The notes under the pieces: model-generated
Seen by the model: only the letters and a program-made list of their open reading frames with translations
Told to the model about the DNA's origin: nothing
Databases searched by the model: none
Source: Pachyseris speciosa
Taxonomy: Eukaryota; Cnidaria; Anthozoa; Scleractinia; Pachyseridae
Length of the DNA stretch: 64,000 bases
Reading direction: 5' to 3'
Assembly: GCA_016490735.1 (NCBI GenBank)
Contig: JAEMWC010000256.1
Location: 427,501-491,500, forward strand
Shown here: in pieces, positions 1-9,510 of the stretch
How positions within the stretch are numbered: position 1 is the first letter of the stretch
Layout of the letters: each line of letters starts with the position of its first letter
Made by a program: the position numbers and the translations under genes

Positions 1-295
1 TATTGCATAACCTGCACATTATGCAAAAAGTTATACATCGGCGAAACAGGAAGCCGACTAGGTGACCGATGCCGAGAACATCTTAGTTGATGTTGAGAAA
101 GATGACTAAGACGCATCCAAACCTGTCGCTCGGCATTTTAATCTCCCTAACCATTCCAAACAACACATGTCGATCTCCGGCCTTTCCCTACATCAAGGTA
201 CCACGGAAAGCCGTAAAAATCTCGAGCAAAAACTGATCTTTCAAATTGGCACTCTTAATCCCCACGGTATCAACGAGCGCTTTTCATTCAATTAA
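1..295 (+). pseudogene. Penelope-like element C-terminus (GIY-YIG endonuclease), decayed
   Basis: The plus strand reads the end of a PLE protein. A GIY-YIG core with the signature LYIGETGSRLGDRCREH begins near base 30. After a break around 85-112 (a frame change and an in-frame TAA) the reading resumes as a C-terminal tail rich in H, N and L, ending at TAA 293-295. GIY-YIG is the endonuclease domain that follows the RT in many PLEs and nicks target DNA. The 5' part, including the RT, lies outside the window. The breaks show this copy is dead. A degenerate hammerhead motif follows about 100 bases downstream, the expected order for a PLE 3' end. Confidence 0.75.
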
Positions 296-379
296 TTTAT
301 TCCTGTTTTTCACGTTACCATGTTGCCACCAATAGCGTTGCTCCATTTTCTGTATATAAACCATACACAACCCACAATT

Positions 380-430
380 CCTCGATTCGCTCCAACGAAG
401 GGCTAACGCTCGAAACGTCAGCTAATCGAA
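380..430 (+). ncRNA. Degenerate hammerhead-ribozyme motif of a PLE 3' end
   Basis: Visible parts: a box CCAACGA (consensus CUGANGA, two changes), a short stem II GGGC/GCTC with loop TAAC, GAAA, an ACGT palindrome as minimal stem III, a C at the cleavage position, and stem I AGC pairing with GCT. The order matches the hammerheads elsewhere in this window. The altered U4 and G5 positions predict poor or no cleavage. Confidence 0.5.
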
Positions 431-433
431 TCC

Positions 434-464
<31 letters not shown>

Positions 465-1131
465 CGTTGATAAACCAAATTTAAAGTTACATTGATTTGA
501 AGTGTCTTCTTAGCTTTAGCACCATTCTTTTTTCTGTGTATCATCAGATCTCAAGTTGGCAATCGAAGAATTAATTTGAGACAACAAATCTCCCGACATC
601 GATAATTATCGGGCACCTTACGTGAGATTGTCTGTTTCACATGGAATCAAGAAAATCATTCCATTCACATAAAAAATTTAGGACCTAAATCAATTGTTAG
701 GCCATGTCAATTCCACTTCAGAGGAAGTATTTCAAACAAAATTTATTGAAAAGTGAATAGCTCGAGAAATTTATTATCGGACATGAAAATCCATTATCGA
801 AGGCTCAAAAAATGTTCAGTGGTCTTAGTGGTCTTAGTGGCATTTCTAGGCTGGAAATAATAATAAAGAAATGCTTAGTAGATCACCTGAGGTAGCTGCA
901 AGAAGATTTTCTTTAGTTTACCAATCAATTTTACCACGCAAAGCTGTTTTACGACTTTGAAAACATTGCGGGGATTTGCACAAGTTGGAACGGAATTTAA
1001 AAAAAAAGGCTGTCCGATGATCGATTGGTGGACTTGCTGCAAGTAGCTCTCTGTCAGCAGACAGCACCCAAAACAAAAGCCGATAATTATGGTTTGTGGG
1101 ATTCAAGATGGCGTTGAGGGGCGTTTAGTCT

Positions 1132-1257
1132 TCTGGGCTGAGTTGCTCGAAGCATGGTTAGCACTAACCGTTGGTTAAGATGTATTAAAAACTATAGGTT
1201 GTCATAGTATTTAACCAAGATTAGCGGTAACCATGCTTCTAGCAACTGGGCCCTGAG
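1132..1257. mobile_element. Small MITE with terminal inverted repeats
   Basis: The left end (GGGCTGAGTTGCTCGAAGCA followed by TGGTTAGC) is the approximate reverse complement of the right end (GGTAACCATGCTTCTAGCAA followed by CTGGGCCC), with an AT-rich centre. No ORF. Related half-copies lie in both arms of the giant palindrome (near 21,655-21,720 and 41,320-41,400), so it belongs to a dispersed family. Confidence 0.6.
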
Positions 1258-1326
1258 CGTCCGTGCCCGGGGGAGATGGGGGCTACTCCCTATAATGGCC
1301 TATATGTATGTGATATACAGTATATA

Positions 1327-1374
<48 letters not shown>

Positions 1375-1380
<6 letters not shown>

Positions 1381-1643
1381 GAGATAATGGCAGTGGGGCA
1401 AACTTCTAGCTGATCTGACGGATGTAATAACGTTTCGGCTGTTCAGCCTTCTTCAGATTAAAAAGTTTAAAAACTAAGAATTTAAAACTATTTACAATGG
1501 CACTATTTACAATTAGCATTGTAAATAGTTTTAAATTCTTAGTTTTTAAACTTTTTAATCTGAAGAAGGCTGAACAGCCGAAACGTTATTACATCCGTCA
1601 GATCAGCTAGAAGTTTGCCCCACTGCCATTATCTCTTATTTAT
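1375..1643. mobile_element. Head-to-head PLE 3' ends (palindrome, no ORF)
   Basis: Two arms of about 125 bp are near-perfect inverted copies around a short centre near 1,500-1,517. Each arm carries a hammerhead: CTGAAGA, stem II GGCTG/CAGCC with loop AA, GAAAC, an ACGT minimal stem III, and stem I ATTA/TAAT. The minus-strand copy is at about 1,420-1,460 and the plus-strand copy at about 1,556-1,596. (TA)n tracts flank both sides. It looks like a severely truncated PLE integrated as an inverted dimer. Confidence 0.65.
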
Positions 1644-1723
1644 CTACTAATTCACGTGGTGGCATAGTATCCTTCGGATCCTTCTGCTGGGAGTTCATTG
1701 TTTGTGTAAACCTCCTTATTCTG

Positions 1724-1782
<59 letters not shown>

Positions 1783-1849
1783 CTAGTAGAGGAAAAATTG
1801 AACTCTTCATCTGCTATAAAAGTGCTCAATGGGTAAACCAGAGCTTTGT

Positions 1850-2198
1850 ATAGAAAGAAAGTATGTGGAGACGGACTAGATCAAACACATATGTAATTTG
1901 TGTCTGTGGGAGAAGTACTTCATTATTTGTAAACCGGAAATGGCTACCCTCAACAACAGAAATGAACTGACATCAATCTGTAGCCATTCGAAAAAATTTC
2001 TATTAAATACTGTATTTGCTTAAACCAATTGTATCTTGACACGTCACGCTAGAAGGTATTGTTGTTACTTTTCAAATGTGTATATCTTGTATGTATTCGT
2101 TATTCTCGGGCAGTTGCCTTATGATTGTTTCGAGAGAAGCATGAAACTCGGAGTAGCAAATATATGTGTTTGATCTAGTCCGTCTCAACATACTTTCT

Positions 2199-2203
<5 letters not shown>
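1850..2203. mobile_element. TIR unit between (TA)n tracts, probably PLE-related
   Basis: About 44 bp at 1,850-1,893 (starting ATAGAAAGAAAGTATGTGGA) is inverted at 2,160-2,203. The interior of about 265 bp has no convincing ORF. The right end abuts a (TA)n tract and a (TA)n tract ends shortly before the left end. I cannot find a clear hammerhead, so assignment to PLEs rests on context only. Confidence 0.45.
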
Positions 2204-2258
<55 letters not shown>

Positions 2259-2344
2259 ATATAATCTCAAGCATCAAAAATGTATTTATCCTGTTTCCCG
2301 TTTCAAATATAACTAAACACAAGGGAAAAAAACATTTTTAAGGA

Positions 2345-2395
2345 CCACCTATATTTCGACTGTGTAGAACAGTCTTCCTCAGGGTGAATGACTGT
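2345..2395 (-). ncRNA. Hammerhead ribozyme at PLE 3' end
   Basis: On the minus strand: CTGAGGA box, 6-bp stem II GACTGT/ACAGTC with loop TCTAC, GAAA, an ATAT minimal stem III with A at the cleavage position, and stem I GGTG/CACC. All conserved core positions are present. Confidence 0.7.
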
Positions 2396-2546
2396 TACAA
2401 GCGTTACACGCAATTATAAAAGTGCGGCTTACACATCTAAACACGTGAGCGCTAACAATTATACCGGTAACAAAAAGCGCGTGCAATACAAACACGAACG
2501 CTAACGGTAATAATAGGCACGTGCACTAGAAGAGCCTGACAAGAAA

Positions 2547-2897
2547 TTAATTACGCGCGCGACTTCTGCGGTTCTGACAATAAAAAAAGCCACTTTCGTA
2601 AAGACCCTCCGGCGCTATTGTTCTCAATCTGTATGCCCATTGGCCCTCTTTCTCCAGCAAATTGTCTACACTACCATAAACGTTATCAATTATTTGAACT
2701 GAGACATCGTCCAAACCATTGTGTCCCTCTGTAAAAAAGTGCTTGTAGATTAAATCATCGCTGGCCCTATCTCCTGGTTCCAACCTTGAATGTCCCTCAA
2801 TCTACTTCTATGGTTATTAAATCTAAGCCTAAATTTAGTAACTGTTGATCCCACATATTGTTTACCACAAATCTTGCAACTTAGCAAATAGATAACA
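2547..2897 (-). pseudogene. PLE GIY-YIG C-terminal fragment (left half of head-to-head pair)
   Basis: The minus strand encodes a truncated GIY-YIG domain with the signature YLLSCKICGKQYVGSTVTKF and the conserved tail KEGQWAYRL...NRRSRARN, ending near 2,547. One frame change occurs near 2,783. It begins abruptly at the junction near 2,897, so the RT is missing. The tail resembles that of the 4-kb element at 3,712-7,724 but differs in sequence, so it is a related subfamily. Confidence 0.7.
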
Positions 2898-3079
2898 CTG
2901 CTACTGATGGTTTGGACGATGTCTCAGTTCAAATAATTGATAACGTTTATGGTAGTGTAGACAATTTGCTGGAGAAAGAGGGCCAATGGGCATACAGATT
3001 GAGAACAATAGCGCCGGAGGGTCTTAACGAAAGTGACTTTTTTTATTGTCAGAACCGCAGAAGTCGCGCGCGTAATTAA
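2898..3079 (+). pseudogene. PLE GIY-YIG C-terminal fragment (right half of head-to-head pair)
   Basis: The plus strand repeats the last 60 or so codons of the fragment on the other strand, ending at TAA 3,077-3,079. A hammerhead (3,243-3,285) and a (TA)n tract follow. Start-side truncation coincides with the palindrome junction. Confidence 0.7.
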
Positions 3080-3242
3080 TTTCTTGTCAGGCTCTTCTAG
3101 TGCACGCGCCTATTATTACCGTTAGCGTTCGTGTTTGTATTGCACGCGCTTTTTGTTACCGGTATAATTGTTGTTAGCGCTCACGTGTTTAGATTTGTAA
3201 GCCGCACTTTTATAATTGCGTGTAACGCTTGTAACAGTCATT

Positions 3243-3285
3243 CACCCTGAGGAAGACTGTTCTACACAGTCGAAATATAGGTGGT
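3243..3285 (+). ncRNA. Hammerhead ribozyme at PLE 3' end
   Basis: Mirror of the motif at 2,345-2,395: CTGAGGA, stem II GACTGT/ACAGTC, GAAA, ATAT minimal stem III and stem I CACC/GGTG. Confidence 0.7.
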
Positions 3286-3366
3286 CCTTAAAAATGTTTT
3301 GTTCCCTTGTGTTTAGTTATATTTGAAACGGGAAACAGGATAAATACATTTTTGATGCTTGAGATT

Positions 3367-3405
<39 letters not shown>

Positions 3406-3409
<4 letters not shown>

Positions 3410-3557
3410 CACAAATGAAGAGCGAAAACAATGTTTTCTATCCTTCACCTATATTTCGGCCAAGTTTACCGGCCTTCACCCTGATGAAGGCCGGTAAACT
3501 TGGCCGAAATATAGGTGAAGGATAGAAAACATTGTTTTCGCTCTTCATTTGTGTTAT
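3406..3557. mobile_element. Minimal PLE palindrome: two inverted 3' termini
   Basis: Two 71-bp arms (3,406-3,476 and 3,487-3,557) appear perfectly inverted around the 10-bp centre CACCCTGATG. The plus strand carries a hammerhead: CTGATGA at 3,481, stem II GGCC/GGCC, GAAA, and stem I CACC/GGTG. The minus-strand half keeps stem II and GAAA but lacks the CTGATGA box because the centre falls inside it. A (TA)n tract abuts the left side and another follows about 55 bp to the right. Confidence 0.7.
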
Positions 3558-3610
3558 TTTCATATTACTTCTTATGGAGAGGAAATCCGAAATTGGATGC
3601 GTGTGACAGG

Positions 3611-3660
<50 letters not shown>

Positions 3661-3744
3661 CTCTTCACAAGCATCAGTCACAAACAGTTCATCTTCATGA
3701 AGAAACATACACTATCACAAATGAAGATAACCCACATGTTTTGT

Positions 3745-3800
3745 TCCACACCTATATTTCGACCACATAAAGTGGTCTTCATCAGGGTAAAATTACAGTT
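3745..3800 (-). ncRNA. Hammerhead ribozyme, left end of the 4-kb PLE
   Basis: The minus strand reads CTGATGA, stem II GACCAC/GTGGTC with loop TTTAT, GAAA, ATAT minimal stem III, A at the cleavage position and stem I opening with GG pairing CC. It mirrors the right-end copy at 7,640-7,695. Confidence 0.7.
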
Positions 3801-3914
3801 ACAACCGCACGCGTCATACTACTTTAAAAGTGTAAACTTAAACAGCCTCGCGCGCGCGCATCAACAAACGATCTCCTCCCCGCGCGCATAATGCCATTAT
3901 AAACCATCAACAAA

Positions 3915-5759
3915 TTACGTGCGTCTGGAACGCCTGTTCTGACCGAAGAAAAAGTCATTGTCATTAAGACCATAAGGACTCAAAGTATTAAGCTTATAGG
4001 CCCATTGGCCCTCCTTATCCCTCAGCTCCTCTTCCCCATTGACCCTGTCTATCAACTGAATGTTCATATCATCCAAACCGCTATGTCCATCACTCCAAAA
4101 GTGTTTGTACAGTAGGTCGTCATTCTCCCGCTGCGCCTCATTCAATCTTCTATGGCGTCTTATTCTGGATTTATGGTTGTTAAACCTTATTCTAAACTTT
4201 GTAACAGTGGACCCCACATACTGTACTGAACACCTCTTACATGTGATCAAGTAAACCACATTACTTGAGTTACAATCAAGACTATAGTTAATAAAGTACT
4301 TCTTGTCATTATGAGTACACACAAAATAGTCCTTTTCCTCTAAATACCTACAGACTTCACATCGACTTGATTTACATTTACACGTTCCTCGTACATTTTC
4401 TGCAGAGCCACGGCTATTTATCTTCGCACGCACCAGGTAGTCTCCCAAACTTTTAGGTTTTCTGAAAGCCACCAAAGGGATATCCTTGATGGCTTTTTTA
4501 CATCGATCCGATGACTTCAAAATGGGATGTAGCTCTCTGAGTATTTTACTTATGTTCGGCAAGCCAGGATGGTAAGTTACCACGAAAGGTTTTTTTGCAC
4601 TGCATGTTTGTTGTTTACTCTTAAAAGCCTCTTCTCTGGTCATACGCCTGACTCTCCCGATTTGTTTTTCCACGAAGTTCCTCTGATGACCCCTTTCAAT
4701 TAAGTATTCCACCAAATTCTCCGCCCGCTTCTCAAAAAAATAGGGCTTGGAACAAATCCTACGTAATCGCATCGCTTGAGCATACGGTATACTCTTCTTA
4801 CAGGCACCCGGATGACAGGAACTGTAATGTAAATATTGGTGACTGTCCGTTGGTTTAACGAATACATCCGTCTCCAATACACCTGACTTGTTGATCACCC
4901 TAACATCTAAAAATTCTATTTCATTCACAGAACACTTTGAAGTAAATTTGATCGTGTTATGGGCATTGTTTAAATATTTTATAAATTCCTCCAACTTCCT
5001 TTCACCCTCCGTCCATATGATAAATATATCATCAATGTATCTCCACCAAATATAGGGCTTGACTTCTGCATCCCGAAGTAGACGTCTTTCCAAATTATCC
5101 ATAAAGATATTTGCATATGAAGGAGCCATTCTTGTTCCTATCGCTGTTCCTAGCTTTTGTAGATAATGTTTGCCATTGAATTCAAAGTTGTTATTTCTCA
5201 ACACCAACTCTGTAAAAGTGACTACGTCCTCATTCAATGATCCTTCCCAATTACCCTCATTGAAACCATCGAATTTCAGTAATGCTTCCTTCAAAGCTGC
5301 CACACCTTCATCATGTGAAATGTGGGGGTACAGGCCAACCACATCAACTGTACACAAAATGGACCCCTCCGGCAGCCTCCCCAGCTCTCCTAACTTCTTT
5401 AGAAAATCATTGGTGTCTTTGATGTATGACTCTATCCCTTGCACTAGTGGTCGTACTTTATGGTCCACAAATTCAGAGATCTTCTCTGTAGCAGTGTTGC
5501 ATCCAGAAATCACTGGTCTACCTGGACAACCCTGTTTATGTATCTTCGGTAAAAGGTAAAACCTACCAGGTATCACATCTTCAGACGCCAAAAGATAATC
5601 TCGCGTTTTCTCATCAATATTCCCTTTGCAGTAACACTCATTTATTTTCGTATTGATCTCTTTCATCATGTCCCGAGTAGGATCTCTGTCCAATAACGTA
5701 TATACTTCCGATTCATCTAGCTGTCGCATGGCTTCTTCTATATATGTGTCCCTATCCAT
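3915..5759 (-). CDS. PLE reverse transcriptase plus GIY-YIG endonuclease
   Basis: This 614-codon frame holds the catalytic part of a Penelope-type protein, which copies its RNA and nicks the target. The RT palm shows FYLLPKIHK (67-75), GRPVISG (80-86), a TVDVVGLYPHI motif with catalytic Asp 139, GTRMAPSYANIF (208-219) and RYIDDIF (240-246) with Asp 243 and 244. A Cys cluster (CKCKSSRCEVC) precedes the GIY-YIG domain near residues 500-540, whose second motif reads YVGST. The stop follows a basic tail NRRSRRT. The real protein begins upstream: the PLE motif ADKGSAVVV lies just before the ATG in the same frame and should join the N-terminal frame. The single lesion near 5,805 is the only clear break, so this is a recently active copy or a sequencing error. 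Confidence 0.9.
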   Translation of the reverse strand: MDRDTYIEEAMRQLDESEVYTLLDRDPTRDMMKEINTKINECYCKGNIDEKTRDYLLASEDVIPGRFYLLPKIHKQGCPGRPVISGCNTATEKISEFVDHKVRPLVQGIESYIKDTNDFLKKLGELGRLPEGSILCTVDVVGLYPHISHDEGVAALKEALLKFDGFNEGNWEGSLNEDVVTFTELVLRNNNFEFNGKHYLQKLGTAIGTRMAPSYANIFMDNLERRLLRDAEVKPYIWWRYIDDIFIIWTEGERKLEEFIKYLNNAHNTIKFTSKCSVNEIEFLDVRVINKSGVLETDVFVKPTDSHQYLHYSSCHPGACKKSIPYAQAMRLRRICSKPYFFEKRAENLVEYLIERGHQRNFVEKQIGRVRRMTREEAFKSKQQTCSAKKPFVVTYHPGLPNISKILRELHPILKSSDRCKKAIKDIPLVAFRKPKSLGDYLVRAKINSRGSAENVRGTCKCKSSRCEVCRYLEEKDYFVCTHNDKKYFINYSLDCNSSNVVYLITCKRCSVQYVGSTVTKFRIRFNNHKSRIRRHRRLNEAQRENDDLLYKHFWSDGHSGLDDMNIQLIDRVNGEEELRDKEGQWAYKLNTLSPYGLNDNDFFFGQNRRSRRT

Positions 5760-5797
5760 TACAACGACCGCAGAACCTTTATCTGCTTGCTTTATGA

Positions 5798-7078
5798 TTA
5801 TATCTTCATAACCCTCAAATTCTCCAGCGCCCTCTGTTCATCCCTTGTTATATTACGCCGATATGTTTTATCCAAATCGTACGCTAAAATCGCCTTTTCA
5901 ACAGCGTCCACGTACGCCTCTATGGCTATTTCCCTGTTCTTCTCCGGACACCATTTTGACTTATTTCTGAACGCTGGCTTATCTGAAAAGTCCCCATCAA
6001 CTTCATCTTCAGAATAAAAATACTCACGTAACCTAATCCGTCTGATATAATCTCTTATGTCCTTTCGAAGATTGTAAACATCAATCTTTTCCGGCATAGG
6101 GCAAAATTTCAATCCCTTAGACAAAAGAGATATTTCCGCTTCCGTAAGTAGTCTCTTCGAAAGATTGACAACAGTATGATTCCCAGTATCTAGCCCTGCA
6201 TCCGTACTCATTCCAAACCGCCTTGCGGGTAACTCGTTACGTTCTCTTTCAACTCCCATATTACTACCTGCTGACGTTTCCCCCACTGTCCTAACCACAT
6301 TATCCTGTAATTCATTCCGCAGACTACCTTCCGCCTCCGCGTGCATTGCCTCCAATACACTGTTTATATCACTGCTGATTTCCCTCAAATCCACTAGTAA
6401 TAGTGGACAGTCCACTGGTAGAGGATTCACACCAGCTAAATTCTCTTCTGGCGTCAAGTCTTCCACCTCTATCCCCCTATCAATGTCGTCAACATCCCCC
6501 ATCCCTACACCCTGCCTAATTGTAGATACAAAGTTCTCGATTTCCTCCCTTGAGGGACCACTCACCATTCGATCCCCACTCTCTACACCGATGGCACTCA
6601 GCTCCCAATCCCCCTCAACATCCGGTTCCTCCACTCCAACCAAAGCACTACCAGTCAGTAATTCACCCGATTTCTTCCTTCTCCTTTCTAAAAGTACTTG
6701 ATTAAATTTCTCACAAATAGCAGATATTTTTCTTACCATGTTATCCAAGGTCGATTTTCCGAAACGCTCCTTAATCTGACGTTTAGTGGCCAAAATATCT
6801 TCCGTTAATCGTCGCTCTACATGTCCCGTTTGTCGCACTAACAAATCCTGCAATTTCCTCGAAGCATCCATCAAAACCAATCTCCACTCCTCATCAAAAT
6901 CCTCAGTAACAACTTCAATATTGGCTTTCTTCTTCAGACGAAGTCCTTTCGCTACAACGTCCTCTTCTTTACAGGCGTTCAAAAATCGAGTGTGGTGGTC
7001 GTAACTCAAACGTCTTTTACACAAATTCAACAACTTGAAAAAGTAGTATGATTCCCTGTTTTCCATCGATGCAAACAA
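5798..7078 (-). CDS. N-terminal part of the PLE protein
   Basis: A 426-codon frame on the same strand lies directly upstream of the RT frame. It is acidic and basic rich and predicted mostly helical, with no motif I can name; this is usual for the N-terminal region of PLE proteins. It ends at TAA 5,798-5,800. One missing base near 5,805 would let the reading continue into the RT frame, giving a single protein of about 1,050 residues, a normal size for a GIY-YIG PLE. The ATG at 7,076-7,078 sits about 8 bases from the junction with the inverted copy, so the true start may have been lost. Confidence 0.75.
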   Translation of the reverse strand: MFASMENRESYYFFKLLNLCKRRLSYDHHTRFLNACKEEDVVAKGLRLKKKANIEVVTEDFDEEWRLVLMDASRKLQDLLVRQTGHVERRLTEDILATKRQIKERFGKSTLDNMVRKISAICEKFNQVLLERRRKKSGELLTGSALVGVEEPDVEGDWELSAIGVESGDRMVSGPSREEIENFVSTIRQGVGMGDVDDIDRGIEVEDLTPEENLAGVNPLPVDCPLLLVDLREISSDINSVLEAMHAEAEGSLRNELQDNVVRTVGETSAGSNMGVERERNELPARRFGMSTDAGLDTGNHTVVNLSKRLLTEAEISLLSKGLKFCPMPEKIDVYNLRKDIRDYIRRIRLREYFYSEDEVDGDFSDKPAFRNKSKWCPEKNREIAIEAYVDAVEKAILAYDLDKTYRRNITRDEQRALENLRVMKI

Positions 7079-7084
7079 TTACAA

Positions 7085-7521
7085 TTAGGTATTTAGAGGA
7101 AAAGGACTATTTTGTGTGTACTTATAATGACAGGAAGTACTTTATTAACTATAGTCTTGATTGTAACTCAAGTAATGTGGTTTACTTGATCACATGTAAG
7201 AGGTGTTCAGTACAGTATGTGGGGTCCACTGTTACAAAGTTTAGAATAAGGTTTAACAACCATAAATCCAGAATAAGACGCCATAGAAGATTGAATGAGG
7301 CACAGCGGGAGAATGACGACCTACTGTATAAACACTTTTGGAGTGATGGACATAGCGGTTTGGATGATATGAACATTCAGTTGATAGACAGGGTCAATGG
7401 GGAAGAGGAGCTGAGGGATAAGGAGGGCCAATGGGCCTATAAGCTTAATACTTTGAGTCCTTATGGTCTTAATGACAATGACTTTTTCTTCGGTCAGAAC
7501 AGGCGTTCCAGACGCACGTAA
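7085..7521 (+). pseudogene. Inverted GIY-YIG C-terminal copy of the same PLE
   Basis: The plus strand encodes the last 145 or so residues of the PLE protein, from the Cys cluster end (LEEKDYFVCTYND) through YVGST to the basic tail, stop at 7,519-7,521. It differs from the minus-strand copy at only a couple of residues. It is cut at the junction near 7,085 and has no RT. Confidence 0.85.
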
Positions 7522-7639
7522 TTTGTTGATGGTTTATAATGGCATTATGCGCGCGGGGAGGAGATCGTTTGTTGATGCGCGCGCGCGAGGCTGTTTAAGT
7601 TTACACTTTTAAAGTAGTATGACGCGTGCGGTTGTAACT

Positions 7640-7695
7640 GCAATTTTACCCTGATGAAGACCACTTTATGTGGTCGAAATATAGGTGTGGAACAA
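7640..7695 (+). ncRNA. Hammerhead ribozyme, right end of the 4-kb PLE
   Basis: CTGATGA is at 7,651-7,657, stem II GACCAC (7,659-7,664) pairs GTGGTC (7,670-7,675) around TTTAT, and GAAA is at 7,676-7,679. Stem III is only ATAT, followed by A as the cleavage base. Stem I is GGTG with TACC. Stem III this short normally works as a paired dimer. Confidence 0.75.
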
Positions 7696-7723
7696 AACAT
7701 GTGGGTTATCTTCATTTGTGATA

Positions 7724-7775
<52 letters not shown>

Positions 7776-7777
<2 letters not shown>

Positions 7778-8475
7778 GCATTACCATTACCATTACCATT
7801 ACCAAAGAAAGAGACGGCATTTTTTCTTCGTTTCGTGAAATGACTTATTTCTCCGAAATGCGTTGAATCGAGACTGAAAACTCGATCGCTAGATCTCAGA
7901 AAGACCTGAACTTTACTGATACTAAGTTGGAACAACTAGAACTAGCATATTCTGTTTTTGAGTTTTCCATTTTTTTTGGCTGTCCCATGATGAATGCGAA
8001 TACGATATTTTGAAATATCTGGAGAGGGATTTCAACAAAAAGCAGAGGTTAGTTTAATTTTTGTGCTGTTGGGAAGACCTATCCCTTTTTCTTTTTCTTT
8101 TTTTTTTTTTTCGCTGCATAAGCTAAGATTCCAGATAGTTGTGTTGTATTAAAATGTTGCCAAATAATCTTAATTTAATTAATAAACTCTTTCAATTCGC
8201 AGTGGTTTCGCAAAAAGGTTCACGCAGATATCACACAGAAAACACTAAGTAATGGGCAAAATTCTGGTGGCAGGGAAGCACTTAAATCTAGGGGTAAGGG
8301 GACAAGGAGAGAAGCCCTCCTGGAGGGGGACAAGATCGAGTGGTACCAGGGGTAGCCACCCTGGACAGGAGTTCTGGTCGGTCTCCAGGACTGAGGCCCA
8401 TATCCCTAGTACTAAGAACTAAGGGGAACCAGGAGGGGTGGCCCGCATGGGTGGAGTACATATCGGGTGGGACCG
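7776..8475. other. Non-coding stretch
   Basis: Contains a short (ACCATT)n run at 7,780-7,802 and a poly-T tract near 8,090. I see no exon, RNA gene or bounded element. It could be intron or 5' flank of the kinase gene. Confidence 0.4.
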
Positions 8476-8481
8476 TAGCCT

Positions 8482-9510
8482 GCGAGCAAGCTCTCTATCG
8501 GGGTTTCGTGCTAGATTTGTTTCGGGCGCGAGAGGATTGGGGGTCGGGAAGGAGAGCTTGCCACGATAGCCGAAGAATTTTCATTTCCTCCCTGGAAACT
8601 AAAGGACAGCGAGGAGATGGACTAAATTCTACCGGAAGTATGACATTCTATAGCCGCTTTACAATCAAGCCACGCAAATAGTTACAAGTAACGAAGTTGG
8701 ATGCTTGTATTTCAGAAAAGAAGAAGTTTACAGTGGTAAAAATTTTCCCTTTGAGAAGAAAAAGAATATTTCGCATTTAGTTATAAACTGCGAAGTAACT
8801 GATCCATTCAAACAAACAGAAGAATACAGTTAATAAACTCCAAAGCAACTGTGTCATTAACATAACATATTCCAGAGGAATATTTCACATTCAACAAACT
8901 GCAAAGTAACTGATTCAGAACCATTTCATACATATACAAAGGAATATTTCGCCGTTAATATACCGCGAAGCGACTGATCCGTTTGTATATGTAGAGGACT
9001 ATTTCACCATCAATAAACTGCGAAGTCGCGCAAAGCTTTGCGAGGACTACACCGATCATCGAGCCGAGCTGAGCTGGTTGAAACAAATTTTCTTTTCCAA
9101 TGTGATGGGCCTCGCTTCCGCATTAAACTTTGTCACCTTTAAAAGAAGCACAGAGTCGACAGAAATCCTATACCGAAGGAAAAAGCTAAGAGCTTTTCGC
9201 CCTCGCTCGGCTTTCGTTTTCGGAGTGAATTCCGATATTATTTTCACATACCCCTAGGAACGTGCTCACGTTTAAAATTTGTGGCAGGTCGAGCAAGGCT
9301 GTCATCAATCATTATTGATTGATGGTATGTCATTTTCAGCCAATGGCATTTCCCTTCGCCCAGGCGAAGTGGAAATGAAAATTCTTCAGTCATCACGGCA
9401 AGCTCTCCTTCTCTCAACCCCGCCCCAATCCTCTCACCACTTGCATCGCTCGCGACTCGTGCACGAAATTAATCTCGCGTGAGACCCCAATAGAGAGCTT
9501 TCTTGCTCGC
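8482..9510. mobile_element. TIR element, family with GCGAGCAAG/CTCTCTAT ends
   Basis: The left end reads GCGAGCAAGCTCTCTATCGG and the right end, reverse-complemented, reads GCGAGCAAGAAAGCTCTCTA then TTGGGGTCTC. A second inverted pair (GGAGAGCTTGCC near 8,553 and GGCAAGCTCTCC near 9,388) lies inside. No transposase frame is convincing, so it is non-autonomous. The same ends bound the minisatellite element at 16,455-17,344. Confidence 0.6.
8763..9030. repeat. Degenerate tandem repeat, about 57 bp x 5
   Basis: Five diverged units share GAATATTTC, AATAAACTGC and AAGTAACTGATTC. Unit starts near 8,766, 8,820, 8,878, 8,940 and 8,994 give a period of roughly 56-62 bp. The array lies inside the TIR element. 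Confidence 0.6.

Larger units (their letters stand above)
3712..7724 (-). mobile_element. Near-full-length Penelope-like retroelement with inverted 3' copy
   Basis: The element starts CTATCACAAATGAAG at 3,712 and ends with the inverse at 7,724. From the right, a minus-strand protein runs from 7,078 to 3,915 with one frameshift. To its right, a plus-strand copy of the last 145 or so codons plus the 3' non-coding end (7,085-7,724) nearly mirrors 3,712-4,350. Both outer edges are therefore 3' ends with hammerheads, and (TA)n lies at or near each edge. Inverted partial copies are known for PLEs. The near identity of the two ends suggests recent insertion. Confidence 0.8.
1325..7775. mobile_element. 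Array of palindromic Penelope-like insertions separated by (TA)n
   Basis: Six long (TA)n tracts (about 1,329-1,374; 1,726-1,781; 2,202-2,254; 3,370-3,404; 3,613-3,657; 7,722-7,774) bound successive units. Most units contain PLE 3' ends in inverted orientation, each edge carrying a hammerhead motif with GAAATATAGGTG or GAAACGTT. The pattern suggests repeated integration into, or creation of, TA microsatellites, followed by an inverted partial copy. Individual units are listed separately. Confidence 0.7.

Noticed and set aside
3438..3674. Frames of alternating Tyr/Ile
   Set aside because: Translation of (TA)n microsatellites.
7079..7376. Minus-strand frame opposite the inverted GIY-YIG copy
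   Set aside because: Shadow of the plus-strand PLE coding sequence; the same shadow occurs opposite 4,060-4,254.
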